The notes below the pieces were generated by a model. It did no database searches. It was not told the DNA's origin and worked only from the letters and a program-made list of their open reading frames with translations. The translations under genes and the position numbers were made by a program. A stretch of 12,750 nt of DNA from Phycisphaerales bacterium. GTDB lineage: Bacteria > Planctomycetota > Phycisphaerae > Tepidisphaerales > Tepidisphaeraceae. Shown here piece after piece: positions 6,300-12,721 of this stretch (within the stretch, counting starts at the first letter, position 1; each line of letters starts with the position of its first letter). The stretch spans positions 1 through 12,750 of the forward strand of contig JAQGHP010000279.1 in assembly GCA_028288775.1 (NCBI GenBank). The letters are read 5' to 3'.

Positions 6300-7867
6300 T
6301 CCCCACGCTCCTTCCGTAACCCGCCCCCGGGCACGCCATGCTCCACCCCCACATCGGGCGGCTGCGCCAACGCCGCCGGCACCTCCCGGCCGTCCTTCTC
6401 GAACAACACCGCCAACCCCCCGGGGCACTGGAAGCGGTCTCGTTCCGCGCTAAATTGTTTCGACCACGCCAACATCGGATCGAGCTTGTGCAGCCGCTTG
6501 TCGTGCGGGAATGACCAGACGATCCAATATCGATTCCACGGCACCCGGTCTGCCGCGTCCATGTCCCATCGCACCCGCGTGTCTCCAGCGGGCCAGTAGC
6601 ATTCGAACTCGCGCTGCTCGAGCGCATAGATCCCGTCATCCGCCCGCATGTGCTCGCGGACATACGCGGCGACCGGGCGTAAATTCCCCCGGTTGCGCGG
6701 GACGATCACGTGCAAGCCCGCCCAATACGCCGCCACGGCCAGAACATACCCCGTCGGAACAAGCCCCCACGGCCCGACGTACTTCGCCAGCCCCGCAAAT
6801 ACCCACTGCAGCCCGATCGCCGTCAGCAGCAACACCGGAGCGGCAAGGTACGTGCTGAGCCGTGCGCCATCGAACGGATACCGGTGAGCCGCGGCCGCGA
6901 GAATCGCCATCCCGATCGGCCCCGCGACAATCCCCAGCACCTGCCCCTTCCCCGCGCGTGCGAGCGCGATGATCCCCACGACTACCGCCAGCAGCACCAC
7001 CGGTCCCGCCGCCGGGGCGGCGTAGTTCGCCAGCGAATGCGTCTGATGCAGGAACCACCGCGGTATCGAAAGCGGATGGTGAAAGTCCACGAACGCATCG
7101 TTCCAGTAGTTGACCAGATACGAATCCCGCTGCGCCTTCACCGAAGCAAGCAAGACCTTCAGGAACGACGCGCCCACGGGAAGATTGCAAACCAAATAAA
7201 CTACGCCGCCGCGCAAGCTTCGCCCCACGACCGCCGGCATCAATGACAGACTGATGGCCGCGAAGACCAGCACGGCCGAGTAAGAAAACCAGACCGCCAC
7301 CGTCGCAACCGCCGCCACCCAGACCATGCGCCTAGTCGCCGACTGATTGGCCCGCATCCCCACGCCAAGCAACAGAAGCAAGACGGCCACAAACGCGTCC
7401 GTCCCGTACTGCTTCACCTCGACCGAATGCTGAATCAGCCTGTCCGACAGCGCAAAACAAAACACCGCGACGATGTCCCACGGCGACCCCACCACCCGCC
7501 GGGCGAGCAGCGCAAACAACACCACGGATGCGATCCCGCACGCCAAAGGCAATGACCTGAGCGCGAGCTCCGCCCCGCCGAAAAGCGTGAACACCCCGCG
7601 CTCCGCCAACAAAAAAAACGGCGGCGCGGCCTGCTCGTAATCCAGCCGGCCAGTTAATTCCCGCGCCGTGTGATTGCGAATGTTCAAAACCAGCGAAGCT
7701 TCGTCATGCCAGTACGACCGGTCCGCCGCATACTGCGCCAGCCGACAGCCCATGCCCGCCAAAATCGCAACCAGCAACAGCGCCGCATAAACGCGCGGCG
7801 TCAACCACGCTTCGGCGGTTGACTCCGTGTCGAGATGGCGCGTATTCAAGTAATCGATCTGGCTCAC
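6296..7867 (-). CDS. GT39/ArnT-like membrane glycosyltransferase
   Basis: A polytopic membrane protein of 523 residues of the GT-C fold, which would move a sugar from a polyprenyl-phosphate carrier to an acceptor on the outer face of the inner membrane. The first membrane helix (about 27-45) is followed by SYWHDEASL, whose Asp55-Glu56 occupy the place of the catalytic acid of GT39/ArnT proteins. DYEQAAPPFF (76-85) and HSVEVKQYGTDAF (147-159) match the next conserved periplasmic and membrane-edge motifs. About ten further hydrophobic segments follow, then a soluble C-terminal tail of about 130 residues. The GTG start has GGAG (7874-7877) seven to ten bases upstream. Its TGA overlaps the phosphatase start (GTGA), so the two are probably translated together. 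The acceptor could be lipid, protein or polysaccharide; sequence does not say. Confidence 0.85.
   Translation of the reverse strand: MSQIDYLNTRHLDTESTAEAWLTPRVYAALLLVAILAGMGCRLAQYAADRSYWHDEASLVLNIRNHTARELTGRLDYEQAAPPFFLLAERGVFTLFGGAELALRSLPLACGIASVVLFALLARRVVGSPWDIVAVFCFALSDRLIQHSVEVKQYGTDAFVAVLLLLLGVGMRANQSATRRMVWVAAVATVAVWFSYSAVLVFAAISLSLMPAVVGRSLRGGVVYLVCNLPVGASFLKVLLASVKAQRDSYLVNYWNDAFVDFHHPLSIPRWFLHQTHSLANYAAPAAGPVVLLAVVVGIIALARAGKGQVLGIVAGPIGMAILAAAAHRYPFDGARLSTYLAAPVLLLTAIGLQWVFAGLAKYVGPWGLVPTGYVLAVAAYWAGLHVIVPRNRGNLRPVAAYVREHMRADDGIYALEQREFECYWPAGDTRVRWDMDAADRVPWNRYWIVWSFPHDKRLHKLDPMLAWSKQFSAERDRFQCPGGLAVLFEKDGREVPAALAQPPDVGVEHGVPGGGLRKERGE
6308..6315 (-). promoter_or_regulatory. Strong Shine-Dalgarno GGAAGGAG deciding the metallophosphoesterase start
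   Basis: On the minus strand GGAAGGAG stands eight bases before the GTG at 6299. It lies within the 3' end of the glycosyltransferase gene. This fixes the start upstream of the repeat modules and shows that the repeats are translated. Confidence 0.78.
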
Positions 7868-8065
7868 TCACCGCTCCGAAATCAAAGCCGCCCCGTTCCG
7901 TCATTACAGCAGACGAGTCTACAAAGTCCATCGGGAAGGCAGAAACCGATAGAACCCGTGATCTGTTCGGAATTCGGATTTGGAACTTCATTCGGATTTC
8001 GGCATTCGGGCTTCGGGTTTCCGCGCTGGCTTTACCTTCCCCCGTCCCGTTCTTATCCTCGCCGC
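7868..8065. other. Divergent intergenic region between the two glycan gene units
   Basis: About 200 bases between the GT39 gene (-) and the epimerase gene (+). Promoters for both units should lie here, but I cannot pick a convincing -35/-10 pair for either. The right half is taken up by a one-sided copy of repeat C (7966-8021). An upstream extension of the epimerase frame exists but only reads through this repeat. Confidence 0.6.
7966..8021. repeat. Repeat C, single-sided copy
   Basis: It contains TTCGGAATTCGGATTTGGA and then CATTCGGATTTCGGCATTCG, the same words as the right arm of the long inverted repeat at 2817-2918. No matching inverted arm is visible, so this is a solo or decayed copy, just upstream of the epimerase start. 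Confidence 0.75.
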
Positions 8066-9046
8066 ATGGCCAAGCGCTTTTTGATCACCGGCGGGGCGGG
8101 GTTTATCGGGTCTCATCTTGCCGAGCGGCTGGTGGCGGATGGCCACCATATCGTCGCGCTCGATGACCTTTCCACCGGCTCCCTCCGCAACCTCGCGGGC
8201 CTCGCCGGCCGGGCGGAGTTCCAGCTCGTGCGCGGCTCGGTCGAGGACGAGGCGACTGTCAATATCCTCCTCAGCCAATGCGATGCCGTGTTTCATCTGG
8301 CCTCCGCGGTCGGCGTGCAGCTCATCGTGGACGAGCCCGTCCGCACCATCCGCACCACCATCCGCGGCACCGAGGTCGTGCTGGAAGCGGCCAACAAATA
8401 CGGCCGGCCGGTCCTCATTACCAGCTCGTCCGAAGTCTACGGCAAAGGGATCCGCGTCCCGTTCAGCGAAGATGACGATGTCGTGATGGGCTCCACCCGC
8501 CATAGCCGCTGGTGCTACGCGTACAGCAAAGGGATCGACGAATTCTTGGGCCTCGCGTACCACAAGCAGTACGGCCTGTCGGTCAGGATCGTGCGGCTGT
8601 TCAACACCGTCGGGCCGCGGCAGGTGGGCATGTACGGGATGGTGCTCCCGCGCTTTGTGGCCGCGGCACTCAAGCATGAGCCGCTCCAGGTGTATGGCGA
8701 CGGAAAGCAGACGCGCTGCTTCTGCCACGTGGGCGATGTCGTGGACGCCTTGGTCCGTCTGATCGACGCGCCCGCGGCAGTCGGGCAGGTTTTCAATCTC
8801 GGGAGCGACGAGGAGACTTCCATCAACGATCTGGCCCAGCGCGTCATCAAGCTCGCGGGCTCGCGCAGCGTCGTGGAGCATCTTTCGTACGAGGCCGCGT
8901 ACGGCCAACAGTTCGACGATATGGCCCGCCGAGTGCCGAAGCTCGACAAGATCCGATCGGTCATCCCCTTCAATCCCAAACTGAATCTCGATCAGATCAT
9001 TCGCGCCGTCATCGATGAGAAGCAAACCGAGGCGGGCCCGCGATGA
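8066..9046 (+). CDS. NAD-dependent epimerase/dehydratase, extended SDR acting on sugar nucleotides
   Basis: A cytosolic 326-residue extended short-chain dehydrogenase, the usual length for UDP-sugar epimerases, dehydratases and decarboxylases. The N-terminal Rossmann motif GGAGFIG (9-15) begins right after MAKRFLIT, which fixes the ATG at 8066 even though no good ribosome site precedes it. TSSSEVYG (119-126) supplies the catalytic Ser/Thr, and YAYSK (151-155) is the YxxxK pair. RLFNTVGPRQ (177-186) and VYGDGKQTRCFCHVGD (209-224) are the substrate-side motifs typical of UDP-glucuronate decarboxylase and UDP-glucose 4-epimerase relatives. The exact product sugar cannot be decided. Its TGA overlaps the next gene's ATG (ATGA), so the nucleotide sugar it makes may feed the same glycan pathway as its membrane glycosyltransferase neighbour. 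Confidence 0.92.
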   Translation: MAKRFLITGGAGFIGSHLAERLVADGHHIVALDDLSTGSLRNLAGLAGRAEFQLVRGSVEDEATVNILLSQCDAVFHLASAVGVQLIVDEPVRTIRTTIRGTEVVLEAANKYGRPVLITSSSEVYGKGIRVPFSEDDDVVMGSTRHSRWCYAYSKGIDEFLGLAYHKQYGLSVRIVRLFNTVGPRQVGMYGMVLPRFVAAALKHEPLQVYGDGKQTRCFCHVGDVVDALVRLIDAPAAVGQVFNLGSDEETSINDLAQRVIKLAGSRSVVEHLSYEAAYGQQFDDMARRVPKLDKIRSVIPFNPKLNLDQIIRAVIDEKQTEAGPR

Positions 9047-10293
9047 GCAGGCGGAACCCGGACATCGCTCGCGACGCTCCGGGCGTGCTGGACTATGCCG
9101 CTGCGTCGGCCCAGAGTGGCGACCGGCGCGTGCATATGCTGATTGGACTCGCGGTGCTCGGAATTCTGGCACGGTTCGCGATCGCCGCGTGCTCGTGGGG
9201 GACGAGCGACACGCTCAGCTTCAACCGCTTCGCGTGGAGCATCGAGGGGAAGGGAATTCTCGAGACATACCGGGCCGATTCTGAGTTCAATCATCCGCCG
9301 ATCCCCGGCTACTGGGCATGGCTCGCCCTCCAGCCGACGCGGGCTCACCCGTACGCGTTCGCGTTCTTGTTTCGCGTGCCGATCATCATGATGGACGCCG
9401 CCAGCATCTGGCTGTTGTGGCGGATCTGGCGTCGCCGGGACGGGCCGCGGCGGGCTGCGGTCGTGGCGGCGCTATACGCCTGGTGCCCGGTGGCCATTCT
9501 CGTCAGCGGGTACCACGGGAATACGGACGCCGTCTACGCCTTCTTCTGCCTGCTGTGCGTCTACCTGATTGAAGACCTTAAGCGCCCGCTCCTGGGCGGC
9601 CTCGCGCTGGCGGCGGCGATCAACATCAAGCTCATTCCCGTGCTGCTCATCCTCCCCTTGGCGCTCACCTTTCGGCGGTGGGGCGATGTTCTTCGGTTCG
9701 CAACCGGCCTGGCGCTGGGCGCGCTGCCTTTCGTGCCCGTGCTGCTGCTGGCGGGGCCGAGCTTTTCTCACAACGCGCTGGCGTACAAATCGCGGGTGGA
9801 TCTGTGGGGCGTGAACTTTTTCATTTTGCAAGTCACCGGCACCGTGACGGATGGAGCCCCGCTGCCCGCCGCGGTGCTATTCTACCGGGATTTGGGCCGC
9901 TATTTGCTTCTGGGCCTTGTCGCGGCGTGGTCGGTGGCAGCGCGCCTTGGGCGCCGCTGGGATCGTTACGAAATCGCCGGCATCACCCTCGCGCTGTTCC
10001 TGATCCTGGCGCCGGGGTTTGGCGTGCAGTACACGATCATCGTGCTGCCGCTGATGTTCGCCACGCGCGTGCGCCTCGCCACGATCTATGGGCTCTGCGC
10101 GGGGGCATTCCTGTTTGCCGCCTACATGATCTTCTGGGACGGCGGGTTTCCGCTCTCGTCGCTGTTCAATCAAATGTTTCCGCCGGTGGTAGGCGCGGTG
10201 GGCCTCCCGGCGTGGGGTATGTTGATTCTGTTCGTCGTGCTGACGGTGGTCCGTGGAATGCGGCGGCGCAACACTCTCCCCGCTTGTGTTTAG
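9043..10293 (+). CDS. Polytopic GT-C-type glycosyltransferase (GT87/mannosyltransferase-like)
   Basis: A 416-residue integral membrane protein with about nine to ten hydrophobic segments, first at about 31-50. The loop after TM1 contains GTSDTLSFNRFA (Asp56), a likely catalytic acid position for polyprenyl-linked sugar transferases. NHPPIPGYW (83-91) and SGYHGNTDAVY (155-165), followed by NIKLIPVLLILP, resemble motifs of polyprenol-dependent mannosyl/glucosyl transferases (DUF2029/GT87, PIG-M/ALG6-like). It starts by an ATGA overlap with the epimerase gene and is probably translationally coupled. It probably adds a sugar to a lipid or polymer outside the membrane. Donor and acceptor are not recognisable, and the exact GT family is uncertain. 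Confidence 0.8.
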   Translation: MSRRNPDIARDAPGVLDYAAASAQSGDRRVHMLIGLAVLGILARFAIAACSWGTSDTLSFNRFAWSIEGKGILETYRADSEFNHPPIPGYWAWLALQPTRAHPYAFAFLFRVPIIMMDAASIWLLWRIWRRRDGPRRAAVVAALYAWCPVAILVSGYHGNTDAVYAFFCLLCVYLIEDLKRPLLGGLALAAAINIKLIPVLLILPLALTFRRWGDVLRFATGLALGALPFVPVLLLAGPSFSHNALAYKSRVDLWGVNFFILQVTGTVTDGAPLPAAVLFYRDLGRYLLLGLVAAWSVAARLGRRWDRYEIAGITLALFLILAPGFGVQYTIIVLPLMFATRVRLATIYGLCAGAFLFAAYMIFWDGGFPLSSLFNQMFPPVVGAVGLPAWGMLILFVVLTVVRGMRRRNTLPACV

Positions 10294-10399
10294 GCGAATG
10301 GGCGCGACTTTACATTCCGCCCCTCACCCTAACCCTCTCCCCCGAGTACGAGGGAGAGGGGATCGGAGGAGATCCCGGGCGCTGATGCGCCAGTCGCGA
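10294..10399. other. Convergent intergenic gap with a hairpin-forming repeat
   Basis: The gap lies between the stop of the glycosyltransferase (+) and the stop of the TPR lipoprotein (-). No gene is seen. Repeat A copy 3 fills its centre and could end transcription from both sides, but there is no clear U-run, so this is only a possibility. Confidence 0.5.
10321..10361 (+). repeat. Interspersed repeat A, copy 3
   Basis: The cleanest copy: CCCTCACCCTAACCCTCTCC, then CCCGAGTACGAGGGAGAGG. CTCTCCC and GGGAGAG pair around CCGAGTACG as a short stem-loop. Its place between convergent genes is typical for neutral insertion or terminator use. Confidence 0.87.
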
Positions 10400-11725
10400 T
10401 CACTTGCCGGCATTAGCAGTCTGCGGCGGTACCGTGGCCGGCGGCCAATTGAACGGGCCGGGGTTGTAGCGCTGGGTGCGGAAGTAATACGTCGCCTCGC
10501 CCTGCGCGGGGACTTCGATCCCGCGCCAGTCCTGGCGCAGGCCGGGGATCACGGGGAAGTCGACAGTCACATCATGCTTGCCCGGTGGCAGCGAAAGCGG
10601 GATGACGAACGTGGTGCGCGGGAGCATTTCCCATTGGCGCACGTCCGCCTGGCTGGTCGCCTTCAGCACTAAACCACCGGCAATGAGGCCCAGCGCGACG
10701 TACGGATTGGCATGACGGTCGGCAAGGGCATAGCCCGCGCCGCCGGCGATCATCCCGGTGCCGAGGGCGGATTTCACGGTGCGGATCGTGTCGATGCTCT
10801 GCCACTTGCGGTCCTGCGCGAGCGCCAGCAGATCGACCGGCGGGCCGCCCAAAGCCGGATCGACCGGCCGCCCATCCACCAGCACCACCGGCGGGGGGAT
10901 CGGCCCTTCCTCCCGCGGCGTTGGCCCGAATCCGACCACCGCCCCGTCAAAGTTTGTCGCCTTCTGCGGGCCGTGTCCGTAGTCCACCACCAGCAGCACG
11001 TTCGATTTTTCGTTTCGCCCGAAATCGGCCACCGGCGCAAGATACGGCCGCAGCTCGACCGCGCGGGCGAAAGCCTTTTTTGCGTCCTCGGGCCGGCCCA
11101 GGCGCTGGTGGCATTTGCCGAGCATCAAATAGGCGAGCGCGAAATTGCTTTCCTGCTGGCGGTATTGGTCGCCCTTGTTGTCCCCTTCGCCGTAATCGCG
11201 GAGCTTGAAGAGGGCGTTCTCGAAGGAGGCGCGGGCGTTGTTGTAATCGTGACGAATGTAGTAGACGAGGCCCAGGTAGGTGTTCACCATGGCCCGTTCG
11301 AAGGGCTCGCCTTTCCAGACCTTGATCTTCTCATCGACCACCGCCGCCCCCAGCGAGCGGCCGCCGTCGTTCACTCCCACGCTGTTGATGACTTCATACG
11401 CGCGAAGAAACGCGCTCTCGGCGGTGTCCAGGTCATACCCGACCAGCGCCGCCGACCCGAGCCGGACATTGTTCAGAACAAAATTCTCATCCGTTTTCCC
11501 CGCCAAAGGCCGCAGCCGGGCCTCGGCCTGAGCGAAGTCCCCGACGAAGTAATCCGCGACCGCGCGATCGGCTTCCTGCACGGCTTGGTTAGCGCAGCCG
11601 GGGATGAGGGGAAAGGCGAGAAGAAGCCAGAAGCCAGGAGCCAGGAGCCAGAATGGGGACGCGCGGCCTCCACCATTCCGACTACCGTTCGGGCTTTTTC
11701 GCATCAATCGCTCAACTCTCGACAT
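10400..11725 (-). CDS. TPR-containing lipoprotein (COG3014-like)
   Basis: A probable outer-membrane or periplasmic lipoprotein of 441 residues. A long basic N-terminus leads to a very hydrophobic stretch and the lipobox LIPGC (Cys44). Residues about 47-230 hold TPR-like helical pairs, clearest in NTYLGLVYYIRHDYNNARAS and LAYLMLGKCHQRLGRPEDAK. Then comes LLVVDYGHGPQK, a Pro-rich segment, a Gly-rich hydrophobic hairpin (GTGMIAGGAGYAL, ALGLIAGGLVL) and a beta-rich end. This order fits the uncharacterised COG3014 family as I know it. The start at 11725 is chosen for GGAG six bases upstream; ATGs at 11746, 11737 and 11704 are alternatives. The signal-peptide core is encoded by an interspersed repeat. 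It follows the LpoB-like gene by about 110 bases in the same direction, suggesting a joint envelope function. Confidence 0.8.
   Translation of the reverse strand: MSRVERLMRKSPNGSRNGGGRASPFWLLAPGFWLLLAFPLIPGCANQAVQEADRAVADYFVGDFAQAEARLRPLAGKTDENFVLNNVRLGSAALVGYDLDTAESAFLRAYEVINSVGVNDGGRSLGAAVVDEKIKVWKGEPFERAMVNTYLGLVYYIRHDYNNARASFENALFKLRDYGEGDNKGDQYRQQESNFALAYLMLGKCHQRLGRPEDAKKAFARAVELRPYLAPVADFGRNEKSNVLLVVDYGHGPQKATNFDGAVVGFGPTPREEGPIPPPVVLVDGRPVDPALGGPPVDLLALAQDRKWQSIDTIRTVKSALGTGMIAGGAGYALADRHANPYVALGLIAGGLVLKATSQADVRQWEMLPRTTFVIPLSLPPGKHDVTVDFPVIPGLRQDWRGIEVPAQGEATYYFRTQRYNPGPFNWPPATVPPQTANAGK
11620..11654 (-). repeat. Repeat D, copy 1 (encodes the signal-peptide core of the TPR lipoprotein)
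   Basis: On the minus strand this reads ATTCTGGCTCCTGGCTCCTG followed by GCTTCTGGCTTCTTC, a tandem of GGCTCCT/GGCTTCT units. It is translated in frame as FWLLAPGFWLLL. An inverted copy lies at 11757-11776. Confidence 0.8.
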
Positions 11726-11731
11726 CCACCG

Positions 11732-11735
11732 CTCC
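11732..11735 (-). promoter_or_regulatory. Ribosome binding site GGAG deciding the TPR lipoprotein start
   Basis: GGAG on the minus strand stands six bases before the ATG at 11725. The other in-frame ATGs (11746, 11737, 11704) have poorer or badly spaced sites. Confidence 0.5.
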
Positions 11736-11756
11736 ATCAGCGTCACTTCCGTTTTA

Positions 11757-11833
11757 TTCCGGCTCCTGGCTTCTCCGGGCTGAGCTTGTCGAAGTCCTGG
11801 CTTCTCTTCCCATCTGCCTACTGCCCTCTGCCC
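11757..11833 (+). repeat. Composite repeat: D copy 2 and other short repeat words between the two lipoprotein genes
   Basis: This stretch strings together TCCGGCTCCTGGCTTCTCC (inverted relative to the copy at 11620), GGGCTGAGCTTGTCGAAGTC, a second CCTGGCTTCTCTTCCC, and a CTGCC-rich tail ending in CTGCCCTCTGCCC. CTGAGCTTGTCGAAG is a word I recognise from dispersed intergenic repeats in many bacteria. It almost fills the gap between the LpoB-like stop and the TPR lipoprotein start. Confidence 0.7.
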
Positions 11834-11837
11834 ACTA

Positions 11838-12407
11838 CTAATCCAAAAACCCCTTCACCGCCTTCTTCTCCACTTCATACGGATGGGACCAAAGAACGGT
11901 CCGGTCGCGAAGATCGGTCAGCTCGTAGACGCAAAGATAATAGCTGTTGCGGCCCTGCGAGTTCTCATTGGTCAGCGAGCGGAAGCGGGCGACGAGGGCG
12001 TAGTCGGGGTTGATCGCATCCGGCGAAGGCCCCAGCACGTCGTCGCGCTCCTTGTTGCGGAGTTGGTAGAACGCGTCGCGGTTCATGATCCATTGGAAAC
12101 GTTTGGCGTCGTGCCCGCTAAGCAGGAAGCGGACGCGGGCGGTGAACGCGTCCGCCGGGCCGCGGGGAAGGATCTCGGCTTCCATCTCGTTCTGCACCGG
12201 CTGCACGACGACCCTGAGCTGCCCCTGGCGGGCGATCGCCGCCTGCACTTTCGAGTCCCCGGCAATGCTCGCGGCCATCTGGTCGGTCATCGATTTCAGA
12301 TCGACGCTGTCGAGCGCCGTGTTATGCCCGCTCTGCACGGCGGACGTGCAGCCGGACGTGAACATGCCCAACATCGTCAGCGCGAAAATCAACGTTGCTC
12401 TGCTCAT
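11838..12407 (-). CDS. LpoB-like lipoprotein (penicillin-binding-protein activator family)
   Basis: A small lipoprotein of 189 residues. The signal MSRATLIFALTMLGMFTSGC has its lipid-bearing Cys at 20. The start at 12407 is preferred because it gives a compact lipoprotein signal and is preceded by GGGAG (10 bases off) and AAAGG; the open frame beyond it (to 12482) is only palindrome B. The mature part begins with DLKSMTDQMAASI, then the strand LRVVVQPVQNEM, a helix and strand with FQWIMNRDAFYQLR, DYALVARFRS, and a closing pair of strands YYLCVYELTDLRDRTVLWSHPYEVEK. This is the order of the LpoB family, whose known members activate a bifunctional peptidoglycan synthase from the outer membrane. 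It is upstream of and co-oriented with a COG3014-like lipoprotein. The family assignment is likely; the synthase partner is not in view. Confidence 0.8.
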   Translation of the reverse strand: MSRATLIFALTMLGMFTSGCTSAVQSGHNTALDSVDLKSMTDQMAASIAGDSKVQAAIARQGQLRVVVQPVQNEMEAEILPRGPADAFTARVRFLLSGHDAKRFQWIMNRDAFYQLRNKERDDVLGPSPDAINPDYALVARFRSLTNENSQGRNSYYLCVYELTDLRDRTVLWSHPYEVEKKAVKGFLD

Positions 12408-12441
12408 TCGCCTTTCGCTCCCACGCAACCCGCCGGTTTCA

Positions 12442-12524
12442 TGTAGGGTGGGCGTACTCGCCCACCGTTTATCCTGGCACATTCACCGCGCACGTAACCG
12501 GTGGGCGGGTACGCCCACCCTACA
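12442..12524. repeat. Palindromic repeat B, copy 2
   Basis: Arms 12442-12466 and 12500-12524 are inverted copies differing at one base (ACTCGCCC against ACCCGCCC), around a 33-base loop. Same element as 6081-6158, with an unrelated loop sequence. It begins 35 bases upstream of the LpoB-like start. Confidence 0.9.
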
Positions 12525-12574
12525 CGACTCTACCGCGCACCCGTCTCGCCTCAGGACGTTCGCGCCGACACGCT

Positions 12575-12620
12575 TCTCCCTCTCCTTCGTACTCGGGGGA
12601 GAGGGCAGGGGTGAGGGGCC
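12575..12620 (-). repeat. Interspersed repeat A, copy 4
   Basis: TCCTTCGTACTCGGGGGAGA is followed by GGGCAGGGGTGAGGGGCC, in the same orientation as copy 1. It lies 50 bases beyond palindrome B, echoing the A/B pairing in the phosphatase gene. Confidence 0.85.
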
Positions 12621-12648
12621 GAGCGGAGAACGGCGCTGATAGCGCGAT

Positions 12649-12721
12649 TGTAGGGTCCACACCGCGGACCGATCCGCGTAGCCGGCGGGAACATGGCCCG
12701 CGATGCGGACCCTGCAAAATG
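12649..12721. repeat. Palindromic repeat F
   Basis: The left arm GTAGGGTCCACACCGCGGAC (12650-12669) and right arm GCGATGCGGACCCTGCA (12700-12716) are imperfect reverse complements with a GC-rich, partly self-complementary middle. It shares the GTAGGGT opening with palindrome B but is otherwise distinct. Only one copy is in the window, so its repeat status is inferred from structure. Confidence 0.6.

Noticed and set aside
6300..6428. Upstream extension of the metallophosphoesterase frame to 6428
   Set aside because: These codons lie inside the glycosyltransferase gene, and the GTG at 6299 has a much better ribosome site and a stop-start overlap.
7835..8065. N-terminal extension of the epimerase from 7835
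   Set aside because: The Rossmann motif of this family starts within ten residues of the ATG at 8066; the extension reads through repeat C and the divergent gap.
7988..9172. Long minus-strand open frame of 394 codons opposite the epimerase gene
   Set aside because: It mirrors a gene with complete SDR motifs in a GC-rich region; its own translation is rich in Arg, Asp, His and Ala without recognisable motifs, as expected of an antisense shadow.
10321..10361. Rho-independent terminator between the convergent genes
   Set aside because: The stem is short and no T-run follows on either strand, and the sequence is a dispersed repeat, so it is listed as a repeat with only possible terminator use.
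10712..12013. Plus-strand open frame of 433 codons opposite the two lipoprotein genes
   Set aside because: It spans two real genes and the repeats between them, and has no domain or ribosome site.
12408..12482. N-terminal extension of the LpoB-like gene into palindrome B
   Set aside because: The compact lipoprotein signal from 12407 is complete; the extension is a translation of the repeat arm.
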